64,000 nt of DNA, from positions 1-64,000 of the forward strand of contig CAJXKC010000002.1 of NCBI GenBank assembly GCA_913055685.1, read 5' to 3'. Under the pieces are notes generated by a model. The model saw nothing but the letters and a program-made list of their open reading frames with translations. It was not told the DNA's origin and made no database searches. This stretch comes from an uncultured Flavobacteriales bacterium. Lineage in GTDB: Bacteria > Bacteroidota > Bacteroidia > Flavobacteriales > Schleiferiaceae. The position numbers and the translations under genes are program-made. Below are positions 1 to 6,113 of this stretch, piece by piece (the first letter of the stretch is position 1; every line of letters starts with the position of its first letter).

Positions 1-181
1 TGAACTCGGGTGAATACTGTCTTAATTTCCTATTCATAATTGACTAAAATTGTGTCAACCTATTTCAGGATAAGACAAGAGGAAGAGTTTAGGCTTTAAC
101 GATGAATTGTGCCTTTGGTCTAATTTTAATTGGTGGAAGGTGAGGAGTATTTATTTTAGCTTCAGACATGTTTCGCGAAAT
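1..181. other. Upstream region without a recognisable gene
   Basis: I see no convincing coding frame, RNA or strong promoter here. The stretch precedes the signal-peptide ATG at 182. The frame of that gene stays open back to 107, but the extra residues look like translated non-coding DNA. Confidence 0.5.
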
Positions 182-793
182 ATGAAAAAATTAATCCTGA
201 CTTGCTTGGTTTTAGTGCTTTCCCTTCAAAGCCTATCAGCCCAAAATGAATCGAAAGATTGGGCCTTTGGTATAACGGTGGGTATTAGCGATCCAATATT
301 TATTGAGGTCCAAACTTGGAATAACAATTTCAATCTGTTCTACCACACCGATTTAAGAGGCTTGTCTCTATCTTACAAGTCCTATGTTCTAAATCTTTAT
401 TCTATTAGTCCCGATCGAAAGATGGGAGATTTTAGGCATACCATCATTACCGGAAATATTGGCTATCAATACTCTTTACCTAAACTAAAACGTCAGCATC
501 GATTTAATCCGATTGTGGGAGCCTTTATTGGATTTGAGCAAGCAGAAATCGCCTTTGGTTTAGAAGATGAGAACTTACGAATCCTTATCGGACTGCAATC
601 ATGGGTGGTTTGGGATACCCCGGACTGGTATACAGAGCATGTGCATGGCTTTAGTGGCCCAAATGCTTTGAAGACTAAAGCAGCAGAAGGGGTAGATTGG
701 CTTAGTGTTAATTTGAAACTGCAATACAAATTTGCAATTCCGTCAAAGTCGAATCTTAAAGGAGGGAGGGCTCGAACTTTTAATATTCGCTAA
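182..793 (+). CDS. Secreted or outer-membrane hypothetical protein
   Basis: I do not recognise this 203-residue protein. From the ATG at 182 it begins with a good signal peptide: Lys2-Lys3, a Leu/Val-rich core, and a probable cleavage at SLSA|Q near residue 20. The rest is rich in aromatic residues in alternating patterns (for example NIGYQYSLP and the final VNLKLQYKF), as in small outer-membrane beta-barrels. The frame is open from 107, but starting there would bury the signal peptide behind 25 unlikely residues, so 182 is preferred. It stands alone: a repeat-filled gap follows, and no partner is visible. Export is fairly sure, the barrel is an inference, and the function is unknown. Confidence 0.7.
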   Translation: MKKLILTCLVLVLSLQSLSAQNESKDWAFGITVGISDPIFIEVQTWNNNFNLFYHTDLRGLSLSYKSYVLNLYSISPDRKMGDFRHTIITGNIGYQYSLPKLKRQHRFNPIVGAFIGFEQAEIAFGLEDENLRILIGLQSWVVWDTPDWYTEHVHGFSGPNALKTKAAEGVDWLSVNLKLQYKFAIPSKSNLKGGRARTFNIR

Positions 794-835
794 GTTTTAG
801 GCCAGTACGACTAGATACCACCACTGAGATTGAAA

Positions 836-924
836 GGCACGGAGGGCAGGGGGAGCAAGGAGGAAGAGGGGAAGAGAGGAAGAGAAGAGGAGAAGAGGAG
901 AAGAGGAGAAGAGGAGAAGGGGAG
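836..924 (-). repeat. Composite purine-rich minisatellite
   Basis: On the plus strand this is a run of near-pure A/G units (repeated GAAGAGGA) preceded by a GGAGGGCAGGGGGAG-type segment. Read on the minus strand it has the same order as the repeat at 4771-4836: a CTTCTC-type array followed by a CCCTGC/CTCC-type array. It is one of four related low-complexity loci in this window, and this one lies in inverted orientation. Confidence 0.75.
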
Positions 925-1075
925 TTGTTGTCCTTTCCTGATTTTGGTTGGCAGGTTTGGCAATAATTGGCAATTAATTTAACCGGTGTTTATTATTTCT
1001 GGATAGGATTTTGATTTGAAAGACCTTAGCGAGGTTTTTAGGTCTAAGCTGATTAAGGTTTATCTTGATTCTGTC

Positions 1076-1115
1076 ATCCTGAGCCTGGCTACAGGAAGGC
1101 AGGCTGTTGAAGGAT
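1076..1115. repeat. REP-like interrupted hairpin
   Basis: The arms ATCCT (1076-1080) and AGCCTG (1082-1087) pair with CAGGCT (1100-1105) and AGGAT (1111-1115) around a 12-base loop. The outer sequence resembles the CATCCTGAGC...GAAGGAT element that I recall as a common intergenic repeat in Bacteroidota genomes. That last point is memory, not something this window can show, because only one copy is seen here. Confidence 0.5.
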
Positions 1116-1214
1116 AGAGGGGTAATTATGCCTAGGGTTTTATTGGTTCGACCCAGGAAAACGAGGCAAGCAGCTCACCATGATACAATTTCTGAACAGC
1201 CCCGAGCCAATAGT

Positions 1215-1336
1215 CATCCACTCATCCACTCATCCACTCATCTTCTCATCTTCTCATCTTCTCATCCTCTCATCCTCTCATCCTCTCATCCTCTCTCACA
1301 TCTAAATTCTAAACTCTCGCATCTAGATTCTAAATA
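1215..1336 (+). repeat. Pyrimidine-rich minisatellite (CATCCACT / CATCTTCT / CATCCTCT units)
   Basis: Octamer-like units change stepwise along the array: CATCCACT, then CATCTTCT, then CATCCTCT. They are followed by a TCTAAA/TCTAGA-type tail at about 1300-1336. The tail shares TCTCACATCT (1294-1303) with the complement of 13003-13012 in the fourth repeat locus. The array ends just before the rpsF -7 box. Confidence 0.8.
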
Positions 1337-1343
1337 AATTCCT

Positions 1344-1351
1344 TACTTTTG
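1344..1351 (+). promoter_or_regulatory. rpsF operon -7 promoter element
   Basis: TACTTTTG is a perfect match to the Bacteroidota -7 consensus TAnnTTTG. The predicted start, just downstream, gives a leader of about 40 bases before rpsF. A small hairpin, CCTTT (1356-1360) with AAAGG (1366-1370), sits at the start of this leader. It could take part in ribosomal-protein feedback, but I cannot match it to the known S6:S18 leader motif. No clear -33 box is seen. Confidence 0.6.
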
Positions 1352-1400
1352 CCGTCCTTTTTAACAAAGGCTAAATTTTTAATATTTAATTGTTTAACAG

Positions 1401-1736
1401 ATGAATCAATACGAATCCGTTTTCATCATGCATCCCGTCTTATCTGAAGAGCAGGTAAGGGAAACGGTAGAAAAATTCAAAGGCTTCATTGAAGCTAAAG
1501 GTGGTAAGGTCCTCCACGAAGAAAATTGGGGCCTTAAAAAACTCGCTTATCCAATCCAGAGCAAGCGCAGTGGTTTCTACCATTTGATGGAATTCCAAGC
1601 TCCCGGTGAGCTAATTAGTCCGCTTGAAGTGGAAATGAAACGCGACGAGCGTATCATGCGCTTCTTGAATGTAGCAATGGACAAGCACCATGTAGATTAT
1701 GCAAAGGTGCGTCGTCAGAAATTACAAAACGCTTAA
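1401..1736 (+). CDS. rpsF: 30S ribosomal protein S6
   Basis: This 111-residue protein has the full S6 pattern: the N-terminal strand YESVFIMHPVLSE, the conserved GLKKLAYPI segment, and MRFLNVAMDKH near the C-terminus. S6 binds the central domain of 16S rRNA together with S18. It is the first gene of rpsF-rpsR-rplI, with gaps of 10 and 9 bases, and no ssb gene lies between S6 and S18, which is typical of Bacteroidota. The ATG at 1401 follows a promoter at 1344-1351. Length and start agree with the family. Confidence 0.98.
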   Translation: MNQYESVFIMHPVLSEEQVRETVEKFKGFIEAKGGKVLHEENWGLKKLAYPIQSKRSGFYHLMEFQAPGELISPLEVEMKRDERIMRFLNVAMDKHHVDYAKVRRQKLQNA

Positions 1737-1746
1737 AATTTAGATC

Positions 1747-2034
1747 ATGGCAGATTTAGATACTGGATCGAATCAATCCGAAATTCGTTACCTACAACCC
1801 CTAAAGATCGACACCGGAAAGCGTGAGAAATATTGTCGTTTCCGTCGCTACGGTATCAAATATGTAGATTATAAGGACCCTGACTTCTTAGCAGGTTTCT
1901 TGAATGAGCAAGGTAAAATCTTACCTCGTCGTATCACTGGTACTTCTTTGAAATACCAGCGTAAAGTGGCTACCGCTATCAAGCGTGCGCGTCACTTGGC
2001 GATCTTACCTTACGTTACTGATAACCTTAAATAA
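1747..2034 (+). CDS. rpsR: 30S ribosomal protein S18
   Basis: This 95-residue protein carries the S18 hallmarks [10 protein letters not shown], a long middle strand-helix region, [18 protein letters not shown] and the basic C-terminal [13 protein letters not shown]18 forms a heterodimer with S6 on the 30S platform. The N-terminal 15 residues (acidic, Ser/Asn-rich) are a short extension of the kind seen in Bacteroidota S18. It lies 10 bases after rpsF and 9 bases before rplI, so it is surely cotranscribed with them. Confidence 0.98.
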   Translation: MADLDTGSNQSEIRYLQPLKIDTGKREKYCRFRRYGIKYVDYKDPDFLAGFLNEQGKILPRRITGTSLKYQRKVATAIKRARHLAILPYVTDNLK

Positions 2035-2043
2035 GCAGGAGTT

Positions 2044-2496
2044 ATGGAAGTTATTCTAAAACAAGACGTAGAACATTTAGGTTACAAAGACGATGTAGTA
2101 AGCGTTAAGAACGGTTACGGTCGTAATTACCTTATTCCTCAAGGATACGCCGAATTAGCAACTCCTTCTGCAAAAAAGGTATTAGCGGAGAACATCAAAC
2201 AACGTCGTCATAAAGAAGCTAAGGCTATCGAAGATGCTCAAAAAGCGGCAGAAGCTTTAAAAGGCATCGAATTGAAAATGGTAGCTAAAGTGGGTAAAGG
2301 CAACAAATTGTTTGGTTCTTTAAACAATGCTGACCTTTCTGAGGCCATCGCTAAGCACGGTCAGGAGATCGATCGTAAATACATCCAAATTCAGGGTGGT
2401 ACGATCAAAGCTACTGGTCCTTATGTAGCGCACATCCGTTTACACCGTGAGGTGAACGTAGAGTTCAACTTTGAAGTTGTAGCCGAGCAAGCTTAA
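2044..2496 (+). CDS. rplI: 50S ribosomal protein L9
   Basis: This 150-residue protein shows the L9 N-terminal RNA-binding domain (MEVILKQDVEHLG, then VSVKNGYGRNYLIPQGYA), the long Lys/Ala-rich connecting helix (about residues 45-75) and the C-terminal domain (GKLFGS-type segment, ending HREVNVEFNFEVV). L9 is a late-assembling 50S protein at the base of the L1 stalk that helps keep the reading frame. It is the last gene of the operon and is followed by a strong terminator at 2518-2552. Confidence 0.98.
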   Translation: MEVILKQDVEHLGYKDDVVSVKNGYGRNYLIPQGYAELATPSAKKVLAENIKQRRHKEAKAIEDAQKAAEALKGIELKMVAKVGKGNKLFGSLNNADLSEAIAKHGQEIDRKYIQIQGGTIKATGPYVAHIRLHREVNVEFNFEVVAEQA

Positions 2497-2517
2497 GCTA
2501 ATCGGTTTAGATATTGG

Positions 2518-2552
2518 AACCCTGACCTCGCAAGAGTGTCAGGGTTTTTTTT
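2518..2552 (+). terminator. Intrinsic terminator of the ribosomal protein operon
   Basis: AACCCTGAC (2518-2526) pairs with GTCAGGGTT (2538-2546). Inside, CTC-GCAA-GAG (2527-2536) extends the stem past one unpaired base and closes on a GNRA-type tetraloop. Eight T residues (2545-2552) follow. It is very convincing. Confidence 0.92.
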
Positions 2553-2605
2553 GCTTCGGCTACTAATTATCTAGGCTTCTAATTTTTAGATCAAGCGTCT
2601 GATTA

Positions 2606-2613
2606 TATATTTG
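2606..2613 (+). promoter_or_regulatory. -7 promoter element directly before an ATG
   Basis: TATATTTG matches TAnnTTTG perfectly and ends only three bases before the ATG at 2617. Transcription should start at or very near the start codon, so a leaderless mRNA is likely. A TTG at 2611 lies inside the box and is not a plausible start. Confidence 0.6.
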
Positions 2614-2616
2614 CCT

Positions 2617-4641
2617 ATGCTTCGTTTTTCTATTGCTTTGTTTCTCTGGCTTTTTGCCACTTCATTTTTATCAGGACAATGCCTGCGCGCGCATTTTATG
2701 TTCGACGGCAACACCGCCGATTCGAGCTCTTACGCCAATCATGGTACTGCATTTGGCGGTACCTCGGTTTATGGTACCGATCGCTACGGTATACCCAACC
2801 GAGCCTATTATTTTGATGGCATCAATGATTATATCGATACCTACACCACCTACGATTACCAAGATCGGACGGTGAGCTTTTGGTTTAAGCCTACGCGTAC
2901 CAGTGGTATCAATGTGATGATGACTCAGGATGATAATAGCCTTACTTACGGTTCTTTCCACTGTTTAGTGACAAGCGGTACCATTCAGGGTCGAGCTGGA
3001 GGAACCCCGGCCATCTTCTTCCATCCCAATACCAATGCCAATTGGTGGTATTTTGTAGTCTTAGTACGCACCGCGAACACCAATTACTTTTATGTGAACG
3101 GACAGTTAATGGCCACTAGCAACCCCAACGGTAATGGCAGTTCTTTTGGGGCGAATAATGATTTAGTATTTGGGGTTAACCGCATGCGCAGCAGCAATTT
3201 CTTCCAAGGTTATTTGGATGATGTAATGATTATGAACTGCCCCATGGATTCGATTGCAGTCGATTCCCTTTACAATGCTCAGAGTCCGGTTAACCTCGTA
3301 AATCTCCCGGCCGACACCACCCTATGCGCCGGTGATGCCTTTTCCATTAGCATGCCTAATCACCCAAATATCTCCTATTTATGGGATAATGGTAGTACGA
3401 GCAATAGCCGTACTATTAATCAGCCGGGCACCTATTGGTTGCAATCTATTTCGCCCAGTGACACTTTGATTGACACCCTCAATGTAAGCCTGGTGGAGCC
3501 TGGCAGACCTTATCTAATCGATACCTTGGTCTGCAGTTTAAACAATCCCATTCAGGTCGATTACAGCAATCGGGGAGACATCACTTCGGTGCAATGGTCG
3601 GATGGAAGCAGTGCCTTTAGCCGTAGCTTTAATGGCGCGACTAGTCTTACTGCGGTATTGAATTCTCCTTGTGGTCCGGTGGTAGATAGTATTAATATTC
3701 GGATTGAACCCAGCATTGCTCCTGTGATACAGAGCATAAGTACCTGTCCCTCAAACCCAGTCTTAATAGGCCCACGCACGAATTCTGCCTATCAAGTACA
3801 ATGGTCGACGGGCGCTAATCAAAATCAGATTTCGGTTTCCGCGGCTGGCACTTACTGGGCCTTGGTGATTTCACCTTGCGATACGGTGGTGGATAGTTTT
3901 TATGTAGACGTTCCCGCAGCCTTGCCGGTGTATGAGCCAGATAGTAGCTATATCTGTGAATTGGGGGATAGTGTGCAGATAGGTTTTCCGGTAACGGACC
4001 CCGATCATAGCTATGCTTGGGCCGATGGCCGCCAGACCGAATTTCGTTATGTGAAAAATACCGGGATTTATGTGTTTACCCTAAACAATGGTTGTGAGCT
4101 CAAAGACTATCATTTTGAGGTCTTTAATATAGCTGAGGCTAGACCTGCCCCGATCTCAGATACCAGCTTATGTCTGAATCAGGCCCTTTATTTTCAGGTT
4201 CCAGACTGGCCGGTGCTATCGACAACCATAAACGGCTATACCCTTCAAGGGGAAAGTTTTTCTGTGGGGGGACAGAGCAATCGCTATATAATTGCCTATG
4301 AGCAAGCTTGTGGATTTTGGCGGGATACCTTTGATTTAGAAGTTATTTCCTGCAATTGTGAAATCGTATTGGCAGATGCTTTTACCCCTAATGGGGATAA
4401 CTTAAACGATGTCTTCGAAATAAAGAGTGCCTGCGATAATTTTGACTATGAATTATCCATTTTTAATCGCTGGGGGAATCAAGTGTTTCAAAACCAAGCG
4501 GTGGATGATTATTGGGACGGCACTTTTAAGGGTCAGCCATCTGCACCGGGCGTCTATGTCTACAAGCTTTACTATGAGTCGACTATCAACGGTAGGCGGA
4601 CGGAAGGAGTAAAGCAGGGAACGGTGAGGGTGTATCGCTAG
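2617..4641 (+). CDS. T9SS type B sorted protein with LamG-like domain
   Basis: This is a 674-residue secreted protein. A signal peptide (LRFSIALFLWLFATSFLSGQ) is followed by a LamG/concanavalin-like domain at about 25-220 (AHFMFDGNTADSS, YYFDGINDYIDT, then the VSFWFKP and YLDDVMIMN strands). Several Ig/PKD-like Cys-containing modules with repeated 'Trp-Ser-Asp/Thr-Gly' strands occupy about 225-580. The last 85 residues are a gliding-motility-type C-terminal domain: DAFTPNGDNLNDVF, IFNRWGNQVF, DDYWDGTFKG, APGVYVYKL. That domain directs export through the type IX system (type B signal). The LamG domain suggests binding to carbohydrate or another surface ligand, but the ligand cannot be named. 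No gene partner is adjacent. Confidence 0.88.
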   Translation: MLRFSIALFLWLFATSFLSGQCLRAHFMFDGNTADSSSYANHGTAFGGTSVYGTDRYGIPNRAYYFDGINDYIDTYTTYDYQDRTVSFWFKPTRTSGINVMMTQDDNSLTYGSFHCLVTSGTIQGRAGGTPAIFFHPNTNANWWYFVVLVRTANTNYFYVNGQLMATSNPNGNGSSFGANNDLVFGVNRMRSSNFFQGYLDDVMIMNCPMDSIAVDSLYNAQSPVNLVNLPADTTLCAGDAFSISMPNHPNISYLWDNGSTSNSRTINQPGTYWLQSISPSDTLIDTLNVSLVEPGRPYLIDTLVCSLNNPIQVDYSNRGDITSVQWSDGSSAFSRSFNGATSLTAVLNSPCGPVVDSINIRIEPSIAPVIQSISTCPSNPVLIGPRTNSAYQVQWSTGANQNQISVSAAGTYWALVISPCDTVVDSFYVDVPAALPVYEPDSSYICELGDSVQIGFPVTDPDHSYAWADGRQTEFRYVKNTGIYVFTLNNGCELKDYHFEVFNIAEARPAPISDTSLCLNQALYFQVPDWPVLSTTINGYTLQGESFSVGGQSNRYIIAYEQACGFWRDTFDLEVISCNCEIVLADAFTPNGDNLNDVFEIKSACDNFDYELSIFNRWGNQVFQNQAVDDYWDGTFKGQPSAPGVYVYKLYYESTINGRRTEGVKQGTVRVYR

Positions 4642-4665
4642 GATTTTAGCTTTCGTGGAAGGGGG

Positions 4666-4724
4666 CTACCTGTCGGTAGGCAGGGTTTTACCTGCGGTAA
4701 AGCTGGGTTTTCGCTTGCAGCGAA
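4666..4724. repeat. Array of three short perfect hairpins
   Basis: Three hairpins follow one another: CTACC-TGTC-GGTAG (4666-4679), TTTACC-TGC-GGTAAA (4687-4701) and TTCGCT-TGC-AGCGAA (4710-4724). They are separated by G-rich links, and two share the loop TGC. The array lies between convergent genes, next to a minisatellite. It may serve as a bidirectional transcription block or be a REP-like mobile repeat. The structure is seen directly; the role is inference. Confidence 0.7.
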
Positions 4725-4770
4725 GCGGGGTAATGGCAAAATTAGGTTGGGACAAACCTGTGCTTCTGAG

Positions 4771-4836
4771 CTCCTGCGCCTTTTATCTCATCTTCTCATC
4801 CCCTGCGCCCCCTGCGCTCCCTGCGCTCCCTGCTCT
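4771..4836 (+). repeat. Composite CTCATCTT / CCCTGCGCTC minisatellite
   Basis: CTCATCTTCTCATC (4787-4800) is followed by four CCTGCG/CTCC-type units up to 4835. The first part matches the units at 1215-1290. The two-part order matches the complement of 836-924. It fills the gap up to the stop codon of the ABC-type permease gene on the minus strand. Confidence 0.75.
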
Positions 4837-6081
4837 TTATTCATACCGCAGGCTCTCAATCGGGTCTAATCTACTGGCCTTAAGGGCGGGGTAGAATCCG
4901 GAGAGTAGTCCGACCACTAAGCAGAGCACTGCGGAGAGACTCATCCAGGTCCAGGGAATCACGAAGGATCCGCCGAACATTAGAGAGGTGCCATTACCGA
5001 TGAGGATCCCGAAAATGATACCCGCCAAACCACCCAATAGGCAAATGGCGATAGCCTCGGTGAGAAATTGACTCAGGATGGCGGTCGACTTGGCTCCGAT
5101 CGCCTTTCGTATACCAATTTCGCGGGTGCGCTCGGTGACCGAAACCAACATGATGTTCATCAAGGCAATAGCCGCACCGAGAAGAGTTACGGCGGCGATG
5201 ATGATTGCTGCTAAGCTTACGTAGGACAGGTTTTCGATTAAGCTTTCGCTGATGCTATCGCTTTTGATGACAGTAAAATTATTTTCCTGCACCGGTTTTA
5301 ATTTGCGTACCGCGCGCATGGTGGCAATGGCGTCGTCTTCCGCTTCATCAAGCTGGCCACTGCTGTGCGCCATGACATTTATCGCAAAGCTGCGATTGCC
5401 CGTTGCATACATAGCTCGGCCTTTGGTAATCGGAATCATGGTTGATTTATCCCCACCAAAGCCAAAGGAATTCCCTTTGGGTTCTAAAACGCCAATCACC
5501 CGAAAACGGTTACCAGAGAGCGTAATGAACTTGCCAATGGGGTCGATCTTCGGGAAAAGTTTGGAGACCAATTCTTGACCAATGATCACTACCGAAGCTG
5601 CTCCCTCAACATCGCTTTCGCTGATATTGCGACCTTTCGAAAGCGCGTAGCCCGCACTTTGCAGGTAGTTTTCATCGATAGCCATCACCGAAATATTGGG
5701 ATTGGTGGTGCGGTTGTCGTACTTCACCTCGGCAATGCCGGTACCCACAAAGGAAATGCTGCTAAGGGCGTGTTCCCGGGGCATTTTCTCTTTAAAGCGC
5801 AGGGCCTCATAATAGGTAATACTGCGGTAGTATTTGGGTCGCGAGCCGCGATTGCCAATGCGAATGTTGGGTGAGCGATTCTGAATGGTGAAGGTATTGG
5901 CCCCTAAGAGCGCGAACTGGCCGGTAAGGGTACCTTTGATGACATCAATGGCGGTGAGAATTCCCACCAGGGCCGTGATGCCAATGGCAATAATTAATGC
6001 CGTAAGGATGGTACGTAGCGCCTGACTTTTTATAGATTGCAGGGCGATTTTCAGGTATTCGAAAAATAGGCCTTTTCGCAT
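4837..6081 (-). CDS. ABC transporter permease, MacB/FtsX type
   Basis: This 414-residue protein has the MacB layout. An N-terminal membrane segment lies at about 18-45 (TILTALIIAIGITALVGI), then a periplasmic MacB_PCD core of about 220 residues (GANTFTIQNRS, VVIIGQELVSKLFP, FRVIGVLEPKGNSFGFGG), then three C-terminal FtsX membrane segments, with SVTERTREIGIRKAIGAKS between the first two. Such permeases pair with a LolD/MacB ATPase for lipoprotein release, peptide efflux or mechanotransmission. No ATPase gene is adjacent, so the partner must be elsewhere. The start at 6081 faces the divergent fusion gene across 32 bases. A one-mismatch -7 box (TAATTTAG) lies just before it. The substrate is unknown. 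Confidence 0.9.
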   Translation of the reverse strand: MRKGLFFEYLKIALQSIKSQALRTILTALIIAIGITALVGILTAIDVIKGTLTGQFALLGANTFTIQNRSPNIRIGNRGSRPKYYRSITYYEALRFKEKMPREHALSSISFVGTGIAEVKYDNRTTNPNISVMAIDENYLQSAGYALSKGRNISESDVEGAASVVIIGQELVSKLFPKIDPIGKFITLSGNRFRVIGVLEPKGNSFGFGGDKSTMIPITKGRAMYATGNRSFAINVMAHSSGQLDEAEDDAIATMRAVRKLKPVQENNFTVIKSDSISESLIENLSYVSLAAIIIAAVTLLGAAIALMNIMLVSVTERTREIGIRKAIGAKSTAILSQFLTEAIAICLLGGLAGIIFGILIGNGTSLMFGGSFVIPWTWMSLSAVLCLVVGLLSGFYPALKASRLDPIESLRYE

Positions 6082-6113
6082 GGCTCTAAATTACGATAAT
6101 CGCCCATACCCAA

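Larger units (their letters stand above)
794..1400. other. Long intergenic region filled with repeats
   Basis: About 600 bases lie between the secreted orphan gene and rpsF. They hold a purine-rich minisatellite (836-924), a long imperfect hairpin (1076-1115), a pyrimidine-rich minisatellite (1215-1336) and the rpsF promoter. An open frame at 1107-1337 runs through the repeats and its translation is low-complexity Ser/His/Leu, so it is not called as a gene. This is the least gene-like part of the window. Confidence 0.75.

Noticed and set aside
1215-1336. Possible CRISPR array
   Set aside because: The units are directly tandem octamers without unique spacers, and no cas genes are in the window.
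1107-1337. Open frame of 76 codons across the pyrimidine-rich repeat
   Set aside because: The translation is low-complexity Ser/His/Leu made by the repeat units, there is no plausible start context, and the rpsF promoter follows directly.
1356-1370. Known S6:S18 ribosomal leader motif before rpsF
   Set aside because: Only a simple CCTTT/AAAGG hairpin is seen, and the nearby CCG would lie upstream of the predicted transcript start, so the known motif cannot be supported.
2671-2961. Antisense open frames inside the LamG gene and similar long shadows in uvrB, dnaK and other genes
   Set aside because: They lie wholly inside well-supported genes in other frames, lack family motifs and have implausible Ile/Ser-rich or Arg-rich compositions.
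4655-4894. Open frame of 79 codons after the LamG gene
   Set aside because: It runs through the hairpin array and the minisatellite and into the antisense of the ABC-type permease gene. The composition follows the repeats.
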